From Parasedimentitalea denitrificans (GTDB lineage: Bacteria > Pseudomonadota > Alphaproteobacteria > Rhodobacterales > Rhodobacteraceae): a DNA stretch of 64,000 nt. The notes beneath the pieces were generated by a model. That model had not been told where the DNA came from and ran no database searches. It saw nothing but the letters and a program-made list of their open reading frames with translations. The stretch spans positions 7,456-71,455 of the forward strand of contig NZ_QHLQ01000020.1 of the NCBI RefSeq assembly GCF_011813015.1. Reading direction: 5' to 3'. Shown here in pieces: positions 8,567 through 16,972 of the stretch. The position numbers were made by a program, and so were the translations under genes. Every line of letters begins with the position of its first letter. Within the stretch, counting starts at the first letter, position 1.

Positions 8567-9937
8567 ATGTCTATTCCCCAGTCCGGTGGCGGACCGATTG
8601 AACATCACAGCCAGTTGGCTGGTTATCTGGCCGAAGGCTGCAAGCCCAAGGCCGACTGGCGCATTGGTACCGAACACGAGAAATTCGGGTATTGCAAAGA
8701 CAGCCTGAAGCCGCTGCCTTTCGCCGGAGAGCGCTCTATTGTGGCGGTTCTGGAAGGATTGCGCGACAGCTATGGCTGGTCGCCGGTCACCGAAGGCGGC
8801 AACCTGATCGGGTTGGAAAAGGACGGTGCCAATGTCAGTCTCGAACCGGGTGGCGCGGTAGAACTGTCCGGGGCTCCGCTAGAGACGATCCACGAGACCT
8901 GCGACGAGGTGAATGTTCACCTGCGCGAGGTCAAGGATATCGCTGACAAGATTGGCGTCGGATTTATCGGTCTGGGCGCGGCTCCGATCTGGAAACACGA
9001 TGAAATGCCGCTAATGCCCAAGGGGCGTTATCAGCTGATGAATGATTACATGACCAAGGTGGGAACCATGGGCCGCGACATGATGCGCCGGACCACCACC
9101 GTGCAGGTCAATCTCGACTTTGGTTCCGAGGCCGACATGGTGCAAAAACTGCGCGTCGCGCTGGCTTTGCAACCGGTAGCCACTGCGCTATTCGCCAACT
9201 CTCCGTTCTTTGAGGGCAAGCCAAACGGGCACAAATCCTGGCGCAGCCGGATTTGGCGCGATCTGGATGACGCTCGAACCGGGATGTTGCCATTTGCGTT
9301 TGAAGATGGCTTTGGGTTCGAGGCTTATGCGGAATACGCCTTGGATGTGCCGATGTATTTTGTCTACCGCGATGGGCAGTACATCAACGCGCTGGGCATG
9401 TCTTTCCGTGATTTCCTGAAAGGTGAATTGCCGGCACTGCCCGGTGAAAAGCCGACGATGTCGGATTGGGCTGATCACCTGACTACAGCCTTCCCCGAGG
9501 CGCGGATCAAGAAATACATGGAAATGCGCGGTGCTGATGGTGGCCCTTGGCGGCGGCTATGCGCGCTGCCGGCATTCTGGGTTGGTTTGATGTACGTCCA
9601 GTCCAGTCTTGACGCGGCCTGGGATCTGGCCAAAGGCTGGGATGCTGAAACCCGCGACGGTCTGCGTGTCGCCGCGTCAGAGCAAGGACTTCAGGCGCAG
9701 GTAGGCAACATCAAAATGCACGAACTGGCCCGCGAAGTTGTCTCAATTTCCGATGCAGGTCTAAAGGCCCGCGCCCGTGCTGGGGCTGGCGGGTTGGTGC
9801 CGGATGAAACCCATTTCCTGAACGCACTGAAGGACAGCCTGGACAGTGGCAAAGTTCCCGCTGACGAGTTGCTGGATCGTTATCACGGCGATTGGAATGG
9901 TGACCTGACCAAGATCTACGGCGAGTTCAGTTATTAA
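8567..9937 (+). CDS. gshA: Glutamate-cysteine ligase, plant/alphaproteobacterial type
   Basis: A 456-residue GCS2-type ligase that catalyses the ATP-dependent first step of glutathione synthesis. The WRIGTEHEKFGY start of the domain, NLIGLEKDGANVSLEPGGAVELSG and MGRDMMRRTTTVQVNLDF are hallmarks of the plant-type clade found in alphaproteobacteria. Length is as expected. A GGAG precedes the ATG by about 9 bp. Hairpins follow it at 9949-9994. Confidence 0.95.
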   Translation: MSIPQSGGGPIEHHSQLAGYLAEGCKPKADWRIGTEHEKFGYCKDSLKPLPFAGERSIVAVLEGLRDSYGWSPVTEGGNLIGLEKDGANVSLEPGGAVELSGAPLETIHETCDEVNVHLREVKDIADKIGVGFIGLGAAPIWKHDEMPLMPKGRYQLMNDYMTKVGTMGRDMMRRTTTVQVNLDFGSEADMVQKLRVALALQPVATALFANSPFFEGKPNGHKSWRSRIWRDLDDARTGMLPFAFEDGFGFEAYAEYALDVPMYFVYRDGQYINALGMSFRDFLKGELPALPGEKPTMSDWADHLTTAFPEARIKKYMEMRGADGGPWRRLCALPAFWVGLMYVQSSLDAAWDLAKGWDAETRDGLRVAASEQGLQAQVGNIKMHELAREVVSISDAGLKARARAGAGGLVPDETHFLNALKDSLDSGKVPADELLDRYHGDWNGDLTKIYGEFSY

Positions 9938-9948
9938 AGCCATTAATG

Positions 9949-10027
9949 GCGCAGCCCGGCCTATGGCGGGCTGCGCTTGGCGCCTTATGGCGCCTGCCTT
10001 CGGCAAAGGTATTTGTAACAAGAAGAA
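9949..10027 (+). terminator. Hairpin cluster plus 3'-end element behind gshA
   Basis: Two perfect hairpins (10-bp stem, 9949-9958 with 9967-9976; 6-bp stem GGCGCC-TTAT-GGCGCC, 9979-9994) are followed at 9997-10027 by a short CCTTCGGC-AAGG-type stem and TATTTGTAACAAGAAGAA. The last part is one copy of a recurrent element also seen behind four other genes or loci in this window. It probably marks the end of the gshA transcript. Confidence 0.5.
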
Positions 10028-10048
10028 ACAAACGAGTGTTGTGACGGG

Positions 10049-10552
10049 TTAGGCTTTCTTGGCCTTTGTCTTTGCGGCTCTTTTTAGGCTCCGATCATAA
10101 AGCAAGGCAAATACCAATCCCCAGAGCGGTGCAAAGAACGACCCCAGCCGCAGGCAGAATTCGCCAAACTCTGGGTGTCCAAGCAGGTAGATGCCTGCTG
10201 TAACCAAGCCATTCACCGCAAGCATAAGCAAGGCGCAGGCCAGGGGACGGGCTGGGTTGTTTTGTAGGTAGACCCACAGTGCAACGCCGCCAAAAAACAG
10301 GTATTGCAGGCCTCCAAAAACTGGCGACAATCCGGCGATCAGCTGTGCGACTGGTAGCACCAAAACAGCTTCGTCCAGGCCTTCTTTTCCTGCTGGCAAA
10401 AGCAGAACAAGAGTGGGCTGCAGGGCTAGGAACACAACCGTTAGAGCCAGGAGCCCAAGGCTGGTGATGATGGGAGAGGCGATCAGAGCGAGGATAAACC
10501 TGCTATCCGGCACGGAATATGTTGGAGCTATAGACACTCTAAAGAAATCCAA
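10049..10552 (-). CDS. Membrane protein, unknown function
   Basis: A 167-residue protein with four or five hydrophobic helices and a basic C-terminal tail (KRAAKTKAKKA). Nothing in it identifies a family. It stands alone on the minus strand, converging on gshA. The lysine-rich tail indicates a cytoplasmic C-terminus by the positive-inside rule. Confidence 0.65.
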   Translation of the reverse strand: MDFFRVSIAPTYSVPDSRFILALIASPIITSLGLLALTVVFLALQPTLVLLLPAGKEGLDEAVLVLPVAQLIAGLSPVFGGLQYLFFGGVALWVYLQNNPARPLACALLMLAVNGLVTAGIYLLGHPEFGEFCLRLGSFFAPLWGLVFALLYDRSLKRAAKTKAKKA

Positions 10553-10653
10553 GTGATTTGAAAGTATGGCTTAGGGCACTGAAAATGGGTTTTGCCACAA
10601 TGGTCTAACGTAATCTAATCTGGGGTTGTTCGCATTCATTTTAGGAGAAAGCC

Positions 10654-10908
10654 ATGCGCGACTTTTTTATTTCATCTCTGGAGAAGCTCATAACCGTTGT
10701 TGTGATCCTTATGTGTATCGCCGTTGTTGTTGGTGCCGGCGGCATGATGATGAGCCCAGAAGGCGGGTTGCTGGCGGCAGTTGGTGTTTTGATCGCTGGC
10801 AGTCTTTATGTCGTTCTAATGGGGGGGATGATGTATCTGTTCTTGGGTATTTACGACAATACCAAGCGCACCGCCGAGGCCACCGAGAGAATGGCGCAAG
10901 GCGGCTGA
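10654..10908 (+). CDS. Small two-helix membrane protein
   Basis: An 84-residue protein with two transmembrane helices (about 12-33 and 38-62) and a short polar C-terminus with TAEATERMAQGG. The RBS TAGGAGAAAGCC sits just before the ATG. The stop is followed within 6 bp by a CCTTCGGCGAAGG hairpin and T-tract (10914-10945). Unknown function. Confidence 0.7.
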   Translation: MRDFFISSLEKLITVVVILMCIAVVVGAGGMMMSPEGGLLAAVGVLIAGSLYVVLMGGMMYLFLGIYDNTKRTAEATERMAQGG

Positions 10909-10913
10909 CGTGG

Positions 10914-10945
10914 CCTTCGGCGAAGGTATTTTTGACAAGAAGAAG
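10914..10945 (+). terminator. Hairpin plus T-tract, 3'-end element copy
   Basis: CCTTCGGCGAAGG forms a near-perfect short hairpin, followed by TATTTTTGACAAGAAGAAG. It lies 6 bp after the stop of the small membrane gene in the sense direction, so it looks like a short intrinsic terminator. The same motif recurs elsewhere in the window (see findings). Confidence 0.55.
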
Positions 10946-10959
10946 CGCAGGTGCCCAGT

Positions 10960-11565
10960 TTACTTCTGTCCGATCTTTGGTTCGGCACCTGCGAGAATAC
11001 GGGTAATATTGGCAGAGTGCCGCCAGAAAACGATGGCCGCGAGTAGGGCAGTAAGGGCGCTGGAATTGCTGTAGCCCAGAGCGATCGCCCAAACCGGGGC
11101 AGAAGCTGCCGAGACCAATGCGCCCATGGATGAGATCCGCGAAACTGCGGCTGCTGCTAGCCAAGTTAGGCAGCAGGCAACGCCCACAGGCCAGGCGAGC
11201 GCCAATATCAGGCCCAGGAAGGTCGCGACACCTTTGCCGCCCTTGAACTGTAGCCAAATTGGAAAACAATGGCCCAGGAATGCGGCAAGACCAGCCAGTT
11301 GCGCTGCATCTTCGCCAGCCAGAGCACGGGCCAGCAGCACCGCCGCCGCGCCCTTGCCGCCATCCAAAAGCAGTGTCATTGCCGCGGCGGCCTTGCTCCC
11401 GGTGCGCAGCACGTTGGTGGTGCCGATGTTGCCTGATCCGATGTCACGCAGGTTACCCAACCCCATGGCGCGGGTCAGCAGCAGGCCAAAGGGAACAGAT
11501 CCCAGCCCATAGCCAATCGCGGCCCAAAGCAGCAGCAGGGCGGCAGACGTCTCAAATACTGGCAT
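10960..11565 (-). CDS. plsY: Acyl-phosphate glycerol-3-phosphate acyltransferase PlsY
   Basis: A 201-residue integral membrane enzyme. It transfers the acyl group from acyl-phosphate to glycerol-3-phosphate, the first step of phospholipid synthesis. The conserved loops GSVPFG, GSGNIGTTNVLR and LDGGKG, and the later KGGKGVAT are all present. Its ATG shares a base with the pyrC-like stop (TAATG), so it is the last gene of the pyrB operon. Confidence 0.95.
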   Translation of the reverse strand: MPVFETSAALLLLWAAIGYGLGSVPFGLLLTRAMGLGNLRDIGSGNIGTTNVLRTGSKAAAAMTLLLDGGKGAAAVLLARALAGEDAAQLAGLAAFLGHCFPIWLQFKGGKGVATFLGLILALAWPVGVACCLTWLAAAAVSRISSMGALVSAASAPVWAIALGYSNSSALTALLAAIVFWRHSANITRILAGAEPKIGQK

Positions 11566-12875
11566 TAATCTCTCCGATAAACCGGTTCCCCGGCGACATA
11601 GGTTGCCAGCACCCTACCTTGCATCCGCTGGCCGTCAAACGGTGTGTTCTGCGATTTGGATTTCAGTGCAAACCGGTCCATCACAAAAGGCACATCTGGA
11701 TCAAACAGCAGCAGGTCAGCTGGCGCACCGGCACACAGACGACCGCTCTCCAGCCCCAACCGTTTGGCCGGGTTCAGGGCCATGGCGCGGAATAGGGTGG
11801 GCAGGTCCAGATGGTCAGAATGATACAGCCGCAGGACGGCAGGCAGCAGGGTTTCCAGAGCAACAGCACCGGCAGCGGCCTCTTCAAACGGCAGGCGCTT
11901 GCTTTCTTCATCCTGCGGGGTGTGCATCGAACTGATGATGTCGATCAGTCCTGTCCGCACCGCCTCGACCACCGCCAACCGGTCTTCCTCGGATCGTAGC
12001 GGTGGTTTTACCTTAAAAAAGGTCCGGTAGTCGGCTGGGTCCAGCTCGTTCAATGTCAGGTGGTGGATTGAGGTGCCGGCGGTGATGTCCAGTCCGTTGC
12101 CCTTGGCGCGTTCCAATGCGGGCAGGGCGCGGGCTGTGGTGATTTGGTCGGCGTGGTATCTCGCACCGGTCATTTCCAGCAGCGCGATGTCACGGTCCAG
12201 CCCCATGCGTTCTGCCATAGGCGACACGGCAGGAAGCCCGCGCAGAGCGGCAAACTTTCCGCTTGTAGCAGCCGCGCCTTTGGACAGAATCGGTTCTTGT
12301 GGGTGGGCAATGACCAATGCGCCGCAGGATTTGGCATAGGTCAGCGCACGAGAAAATACCTTGGTGTCTGTCACCACTCGATCACAGTCGGTAAAGGCCA
12401 CTGCACCGGCGTCCATCAAGAACCCGATCTCGGTCATCTCACGTCCGTCCCGCCCCTTGGTCAGGGCGGCCATTGGCAGCACGTTGACCGGCGCATCGGC
12501 CTGCGCGCGGCGGGTGACAAATTCCAGCACTTCGGGGCTGTCAATCGCGGGCGAGGTATCAGGGCGTGTGACCATGGTGGTGACACCGCCCGCCGCCGCC
12601 GCAAGCCCCGCCGACTTGTAGCTTTCCTTGTGGCGCTCACCGGGTTCGCAAACTTTGACACCGATATCGACGATGCCGGGGGCCAGACAGCGGTTTTTGC
12701 AGTCAATGATCTCAACAGCGTCGGATGACAGCCCCCGTTGATCAACCAGCGCGTCGGGGCCGGCACTTGCTGGAAAGGCTTCGACAATCTTTCCGTCTTG
12801 CACCAGCAAATGGCCCGGCGCGTCGGTTCCGGCCACTGGGTCGATCAGGCGGGCATTGGTGAAGAGTAGGGTCAT
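11565..12875 (-). CDS. Dihydroorotase-like protein, probably non-catalytic (PyrC'/PyrX)
   Basis: A 436-residue amidohydrolase-fold protein of the dihydroorotase type located in the pyrB operon. The metal-binding HxH that normally follows PGxxD is replaced: here it reads PGIVDIGVKVCEPG (G72, K74). The catalytic Asp near the C-terminus is also missing (DIISSMHTPQ, M318). In Pseudomonas a similar inactive PyrC' holds aspartate transcarbamoylase in its assembly; I infer the same here, with a true dihydroorotase encoded elsewhere. Overlaps both neighbours (ATGA upstream, TAATG with plsY). Confidence 0.85.
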   Translation of the reverse strand: MTLLFTNARLIDPVAGTDAPGHLLVQDGKIVEAFPASAGPDALVDQRGLSSDAVEIIDCKNRCLAPGIVDIGVKVCEPGERHKESYKSAGLAAAAGGVTTMVTRPDTSPAIDSPEVLEFVTRRAQADAPVNVLPMAALTKGRDGREMTEIGFLMDAGAVAFTDCDRVVTDTKVFSRALTYAKSCGALVIAHPQEPILSKGAAATSGKFAALRGLPAVSPMAERMGLDRDIALLEMTGARYHADQITTARALPALERAKGNGLDITAGTSIHHLTLNELDPADYRTFFKVKPPLRSEEDRLAVVEAVRTGLIDIISSMHTPQDEESKRLPFEEAAAGAVALETLLPAVLRLYHSDHLDLPTLFRAMALNPAKRLGLESGRLCAGAPADLLLFDPDVPFVMDRFALKSKSQNTPFDGQRMQGRVLATYVAGEPVYRRD

Positions 12876-13408
12876 GCTGATGTTCCTTTGTCCTTGGCCT
12901 GGATCCTTCGCATCAGACGATAAACTTCGCGTCCGTCTGCAAGGCGCTCAAAACCAATTGGGACTGTGTAACTTCGTTTTTTGGTTCGTTTGGTTTCTTC
13001 GGCAAAATTCACGCTGCTTAGCGCTCCGTCGATCAGTTCAAGCGAGGAGTTGGCATTGATCGGGTAAGACTTAAGACTTTTGCCACGTAGGGGGATGTTG
13101 ACGGCAATAAAGGCCCGCCGATCAGTCAAAGTGTACCAACTGTGGCGGCGCTTAAACGTCGCCCAAAATAGTGAGTGGAGCACAAGGCCGAAACCAACCG
13201 CAAAGTGGATGAGCCCGAACATCCAAAACTGGCCGTCGCCTTGCGACGCTTGGGCCATCCAGAATACCGCAAAGCCTGCAAAGACCATCCCAAAGAGGGC
13301 CGAGAAGACATTGGAAATACCTAGGGCGAAACCACCATCAGGGCGGCCCTGCCAAAGTATCGTTTCATCCGGATCCAAGATGCCGGCCCACTGATCAAGG
13401 TCACTCAT
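12872..13408 (-). CDS. PH-like membrane protein, copy 1 (intact)
   Basis: A 178-residue protein. An N-terminal DPDETILWQGRPDGG motif precedes two hydrophobic helices (about 28-80). A beta-rich segment WYTLTDRRAFIAVNIPLRGKSL then follows; such LWxGxP...WYxLTxxR layouts are typical of bacterial PH-like domain proteins. It ends VPIGFERLADGREVYRLMRRIQ. It is a paralogue of the frameshifted gene at 13553-14161. Overlaps the truncated PH-like gene (TAATG) and the pyrC-like gene (ATGA). Function unknown. Confidence 0.8.
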   Translation of the reverse strand: MSDLDQWAGILDPDETILWQGRPDGGFALGISNVFSALFGMVFAGFAVFWMAQASQGDGQFWMFGLIHFAVGFGLVLHSLFWATFKRRHSWYTLTDRRAFIAVNIPLRGKSLKSYPINANSSLELIDGALSSVNFAEETKRTKKRSYTVPIGFERLADGREVYRLMRRIQAKDKGTSA

Positions 13409-13569
13409 TATATGTGCCTCTCTATCGTACGAGCGGCACCCGCCGGATCCGCCAAATACTTGATCAGGTGCTTGTCGCCACTCTTGGTCACTACCTGCAC
13501 ATAGCTGCCCATGGTGCGCACCCGCTCGATCTGGGTCAACGGTATGTTCCGTTCAGCGGGGCCGGTCAT
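13408..13569 (-). CDS. Truncated PH-like gene (C-terminal half, duplicated)
   Basis: A 53-codon frame beginning MTGPAERNIPLTQIERVRTM and ending at a TAA that overlaps the next ATG. Its whole length matches the C-terminal half of the 125-residue protein at 14158-14535. The matching DNA is about 85% identical without indels at a constant 753-bp offset, so this is a duplication remnant. It overlaps the restored-frame stop of the upstream gene (ATGA). It may still be translated but lacks the two membrane helices of the parent. Confidence 0.7.
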   Translation of the reverse strand: MTGPAERNIPLTQIERVRTMGSYVQVVTKSGDKHLIKYLADPAGAARTIERHI

Positions 13570-14161
13570 GTGATGTCTTTCCGTTCTGCTGTCGGAGCCT
13601 GTAGTTTACGCAACAATCGATATACTTCGTGACCGTCTTTGATACGCTCAAAGCCAATTGGAACGATGGAATCGCTATGAGCACCGTAATCGTGGATGGC
13701 GCCTTGCACTGTTTTTTCAGCGAAAAAACTGATTGCAGTCGGCCATCTTGTAGTTCCGGAGCTTTACAGTCCTGGATCATAAAGGATTGTCGGTACTTGC
13801 CGATAAAAGGAATACTGGTGGCAATAAAAATTTGTTTGGTAGTTAAAGTGTACCAAGTATTTTTTTGTTTGCACCTCGGCCACAAAACAGCAGAGGCCAT
13901 TATTCCGAGACTGATAGCAAGAAGACTCGAGAGGAACAACCAAATCGAAAATACTGTTTCAGGAGTTCCCGTGATTTCTTGTTTAGCTAATTCTGAGCGC
14001 AACATTGCCATGAATAGTAACGTACCAACGGCAAAGAAACCTCCAATGAACAAAATGAAAAAGCCAAAAACGGAGGGTATAAAACTCGGCACTGGCTGAC
14101 CCTGCCAAAGGACGTTTTCTCCTGAAGTTAATACGCCCAATCTAAAGTCACCCGCGCTCAT
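13553..14161 (-). CDS. PH-like membrane protein, copy 2, frameshifted C-terminus
   Basis: Read straight through it gives 202 residues starting MSAGDFRLGV. Residues up to about 150 resemble the copy-1 protein: LWQGQP motif, two helices, WYTLTTKQIFIATSIPF. After the T6 run (AGTTTTTTCG on the coding strand, near 13729-13735) similarity moves to another frame. One added T restores VPIGFERIKDGHEVYRLLRKLQ and a stop at 13566 overlapping the next ATG. So the gene is one base short in a homopolymer: a real frameshift, a programmed slip or a sequencing error. The gene is also visibly more AT-rich than its neighbours. Confidence 0.7.
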   Translation of the reverse strand: MSAGDFRLGVLTSGENVLWQGQPVPSFIPSVFGFFILFIGGFFAVGTLLFMAMLRSELAKQEITGTPETVFSIWLFLSSLLAISLGIMASAVLWPRCKQKNTWYTLTTKQIFIATSIPFIGKYRQSFMIQDCKAPELQDGRLQSVFSLKKQCKAPSTITVLIAIPSFQLALSVSKTVTKYIDCCVNYRLRQQNGKTSHDRPR

Positions 14162-14535
14162 GCCTTGGCCCTTTGTATTGCCATCATCGCTGCAGCCGGA
14201 TCCACCAGATACTTGATCAGATGCTTGTCGCCACTCTTGGTCACCACTTGTACATAGCTGCCCATGGTCCGTACCCGTTCAATCTGGCTCAGTGGTACAT
14301 TACGTTCAGCGGGGCCAGTCAGGTGAGTGTCAGATAGCGTCCAGACCACCGCAAGATCTTCGGACATCAAATACCAACCGCGCAGGACGATCGCGGCCAA
14401 TCCGCCGATGGCTCCCGTCCAGACATGGGGGTTGCCCATTGCCCACAGAATTACCATGCCCGCTGCCATGGCCAGTGCTGCCATCCAAGCATGCGAGCGG
14501 ATATAGGCGGTGCGGTCGGGGATGAATGTGGTCAT
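14158..14535 (-). CDS. PH-like membrane protein with two N-terminal helices
   Basis: A 125-residue protein starting MTTFIPDRTAYIRSH. Two hydrophobic helices (about 15-55) are followed by a beta-rich PH-like segment (LMSEDLAVVWTLSDTHLTGP...QIERVRTMGSYVQVVTKSG) and a terminal helix. The start at 14535 overlaps the upstream stop (ATGA); longer readings to 14697 are antisense-like and not conserved with the neighbour. The C-terminal half is duplicated at 13408-13569. Function unknown; membrane adaptor is the best guess. Confidence 0.8.
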   Translation of the reverse strand: MTTFIPDRTAYIRSHAWMAALAMAAGMVILWAMGNPHVWTGAIGGLAAIVLRGWYLMSEDLAVVWTLSDTHLTGPAERNVPLSQIERVRTMGSYVQVVTKSGDKHLIKYLVDPAAAMMAIQRAKA

Positions 14536-15071
14536 GGCCAACCTACCAGTTTGCTTAGCAGCGCAAGAAGCAACAGCATCACCACAGCGAAGATGCTGGC
14601 GCCGATGCGGCGGGCTTTGGCGCGATTGGCGCGGGGCGATAGGCGTGGGGCGGAATAGGGTTTGGCGCTGTCGGCCTGAATTTGTGCGCCGGTCCAATGG
14701 GTTTGGTCTTCGCCGTAGGCCCCGATGAATGTGATTTGTTCAGCAGGTGTCAGGCGCGTTTCCTCGCCGCCAAACGCACGCGAGCGGATCAGCATCACAT
14801 GACCGGTCAGCTCCATTAGGCGCTCGCGGTCGGCGGTTATGTGATCGGCTGGAACTGCGCAGCCTTCGGTTAGGTAACCTACAAGACCCAAGTCTTCGAG
14901 ATCGCTGATCGGGAAAATTTCAACCTGATCCAGGTTGATGTCTTCGATACCCAGCACTTGAGGCAGCGCACCGGGTTCGCGCAGGAAACGGGCCTGTTCA
15001 GGGCGCATGTCCAGATTAAAAACGCGGATCATGCCGCGTTCTCCGCTTGGGATATGCACCACCGTGTCCAT
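14532..15071 (-). CDS. Conserved hypothetical protein with C-terminal membrane anchor
   Basis: A 179-residue protein. The soluble N-terminal 130 residues (MDTVVHIPSGERGMIRVFNLDM...) include ADHITADRERLMELTGHVMLIRSRAFGG. A positively charged stretch (PRANRAKARR) precedes one terminal transmembrane helix (about 155-176). It starts three bases after the pyrB stop and overlaps the PH-like gene by ATGA. I do not recognise a named family. Confidence 0.75.
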   Translation of the reverse strand: MDTVVHIPSGERGMIRVFNLDMRPEQARFLREPGALPQVLGIEDINLDQVEIFPISDLEDLGLVGYLTEGCAVPADHITADRERLMELTGHVMLIRSRAFGGEETRLTPAEQITFIGAYGEDQTHWTGAQIQADSAKPYSAPRLSPRANRAKARRIGASIFAVVMLLLLALLSKLVGWP

Positions 15072-15074
15072 TGG

Positions 15075-16034
15075 TTAGCTCGCTGCTGCCTGTTGTTCGG
15101 CGCGTAGGTTTTGCGCCAACAGGTCCATCACCGCCATACGCACGGCGACGCCCATTTCGACCTGCTCCTGAATGACCGAGCGGTTGATGTCATCGGCCAA
15201 GGTACCGTCGATTTCCACGCCGCGGTTCATTGGGCCGGGGTGCATGACGATGGCGTCGGGTTTGGCCATTGCCAGTTTGTCGGCGTCCAGACCATAGCGG
15301 TGGTAGTACTCGCGCTCAGACGGAATAAAGCCGCCGTCCATGCGTTCCTTTTGCAGACGAAGCATCATCACGACGTCGACGTCTTTCAGGCCCTCGTGCA
15401 TGTCGTCATAAATCTCGGCGCCGAATTCCGCGAATTGGCTCGGCACCAGCGTTGGCGGGCCGATCAGGCGGATGCGGTTTTCCATTTTACCCAGCAGGAT
15501 CAGGTTGGATCGTGCAACCCGGCTGTGGGCTACGTCGCCACAAATGGCGATGTTCAGGCGGTGCAAACGGCCCTTGGCGCGGCGAATGGTCAGCGCATCC
15601 AGCAAGGCCTGAGTTGGGTGCTCGTGGCGGCCATCGCCGGCATTAAGCACTGCACAGTTGACCTTTTGTGCCAGCAGATCCACCGCGCCGGAATGGGGGT
15701 GGCGTACGACCAGCAGGTCGGGGTGCATAGCGTTCAGGGTCATCGCGGTGTCGATCAGGGTTTCGCCCTTTTTGATCGATGACGCCTGCATCGCCATGTT
15801 CATCACGTCTGCGCCCAGCCGTTTGCCGGCAATTTCAAAACTTGCCTGGGTGCGGGTGGAGTTCTCAAAGAACATGTTGACCTGGGTTAGCCCTGCCAGC
15901 GCGTCAGACCGTTTCTCGGCGGTGCGGTTCTGGTCAGCGTATTTGTCGGCCAGATCAAGGATCGCTGTGATCTCATGCGGGCGCAGGGGTTCAATGCCAA
16001 GCAGGTGTTTGTGGCCAAATGGGGTGGGGGTCAT
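15075..16034 (-). CDS. pyrB: Aspartate carbamoyltransferase catalytic subunit
   Basis: A 319-residue ATCase catalytic chain. It condenses carbamoyl phosphate and aspartate in pyrimidine synthesis. The carbamoyl-phosphate loop [20 protein letters not shown], the loop with K ([11 protein letters not shown]), [11 protein letters not shown], and the [10 protein letters not shown] motif are all present. I chose ATG 16034 (MTPTPFG); a frame to 16223 overlaps the divergent gene. It heads the eight-gene operon ending with plsY. No pyrI is seen, consistent with partnership with the PyrC'-like protein. Confidence 0.95.
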   Translation of the reverse strand: MTPTPFGHKHLLGIEPLRPHEITAILDLADKYADQNRTAEKRSDALAGLTQVNMFFENSTRTQASFEIAGKRLGADVMNMAMQASSIKKGETLIDTAMTLNAMHPDLLVVRHPHSGAVDLLAQKVNCAVLNAGDGRHEHPTQALLDALTIRRAKGRLHRLNIAICGDVAHSRVARSNLILLGKMENRIRLIGPPTLVPSQFAEFGAEIYDDMHEGLKDVDVVMMLRLQKERMDGGFIPSEREYYHRYGLDADKLAMAKPDAIVMHPGPMNRGVEIDGTLADDINRSVIQEQVEMGVAVRMAVMDLLAQNLRAEQQAAAS

Positions 16035-16145
16035 GTGCAGGCTCCGCGCTGGGTCGGGGGTGTTATAGGGATGTGGGCTGTGGCGGGCAAGATGTTGTGC
16101 AGTGGGAAATCCGGGGCGTCGCATGTGTCGTAAGTGTCGGATTTT

Positions 16146-16168
16146 GAGTATTTTTGGCAACGAGAAGC
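16146..16168 (+). repeat. 3'-end element copy in a divergent promoter region
   Basis: GAGTATTTTTGGCAACGAGAAGC matches the common core of the element at 10914, 38533, 46689 and 9997, but it lacks the preceding stem. It is also the only copy in a divergent intergenic region (pyrB/UDG-like) rather than behind a gene. Confidence 0.4.
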
Positions 16169-16210
16169 TGGGGTGTTTCGTATCCGGGGCAAGCGGGGTA
16201 GTTTGACGCC

Positions 16211-16972
16211 ATGGAATCGGCATTAGATTATCACAGCGCGCGGGCGCTATTGCAGTGGCAGATCGAACTGGGGGCTACCGAGAGTATCGGTGACGAGCCG
16301 GTTGATCGTTATGCGCTACAGGCGACGGTGCCAAAAGCGAAGGCGGATCAAACGCCTGCGGTGATCAAGCCCAGGGAAGTAGACCCCGTTGAGCAGGCGC
16401 AAAAGGCAGCGCGGGCGGCCACTGGGTTGCCCAGCTTGCGGGCGGCGCTGGAGGGGTTTGAGCACTGTGCCTTGAAAAAGGGCGCGCGTAATCTGGTGTT
16501 CAGCGACGGGCAGGCCGGGGCGCGGGTCATGATCATTGGCGAGGCACCGGGGCGCGAGGAGGACCGGGCGGGGACACCGTTTGCGGGTCAGCCGCTTGGG
16601 TTGCTGGACAAGATGCTGGACGCGATTGATCTGTCGCGCGACAAGAATGTTTATCTAACCTGTGCGCTGCCGTGGCGGCCTCCGTTAAATCAGGAATTGC
16701 AAGCGTCAGATATCGCGATGATGGTTCCGTTTCTGCAACGACATGTCGAACTGGCCGAGCCTGAATTTCTTGTGTTGATGGGCAATGCGGCCTGTCAGGC
16801 TGTGCTGGGGAAACGTGGCATCAGCCGATTGCGGGGGCAATGGCAGCAAGCCTGGGGTAAGGCCGTACTGCCGATGATGCCGCCGGATCGTTTGTTGGGG
16901 CAGCCGCATGGAAAACGCGATGCTTGGGCTGACCTGTTGTCGCTTAAGGCGCGGCTGGGGGCTTTGATGTGA
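16211..16972 (+). CDS. Uracil-DNA-glycosylase-like protein lacking Fe-S cysteines
   Basis: A 253-residue protein with the UDG-superfamily core: [17 protein letters not shown] (110-126), an RPPLNQE segment (156-162) and a C-terminal helix. It resembles family-4 enzymes, which excise uracil from DNA. However, three of the four [4Fe-4S] cysteine positions are not Cys: F83 where CxxC begins (only C86 remains), W155 before RPP, and no Cys before PFL. The His of the HPxxLL motif is replaced (MPPDRLL, 223-229). Activity is therefore doubtful. Overlaps the next gene (GTGA). Confidence 0.75.
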   Translation: MESALDYHSARALLQWQIELGATESIGDEPVDRYALQATVPKAKADQTPAVIKPREVDPVEQAQKAARAATGLPSLRAALEGFEHCALKKGARNLVFSDGQAGARVMIIGEAPGREEDRAGTPFAGQPLGLLDKMLDAIDLSRDKNVYLTCALPWRPPLNQELQASDIAMMVPFLQRHVELAEPEFLVLMGNAACQAVLGKRGISRLRGQWQQAWGKAVLPMMPPDRLLGQPHGKRDAWADLLSLKARLGALM

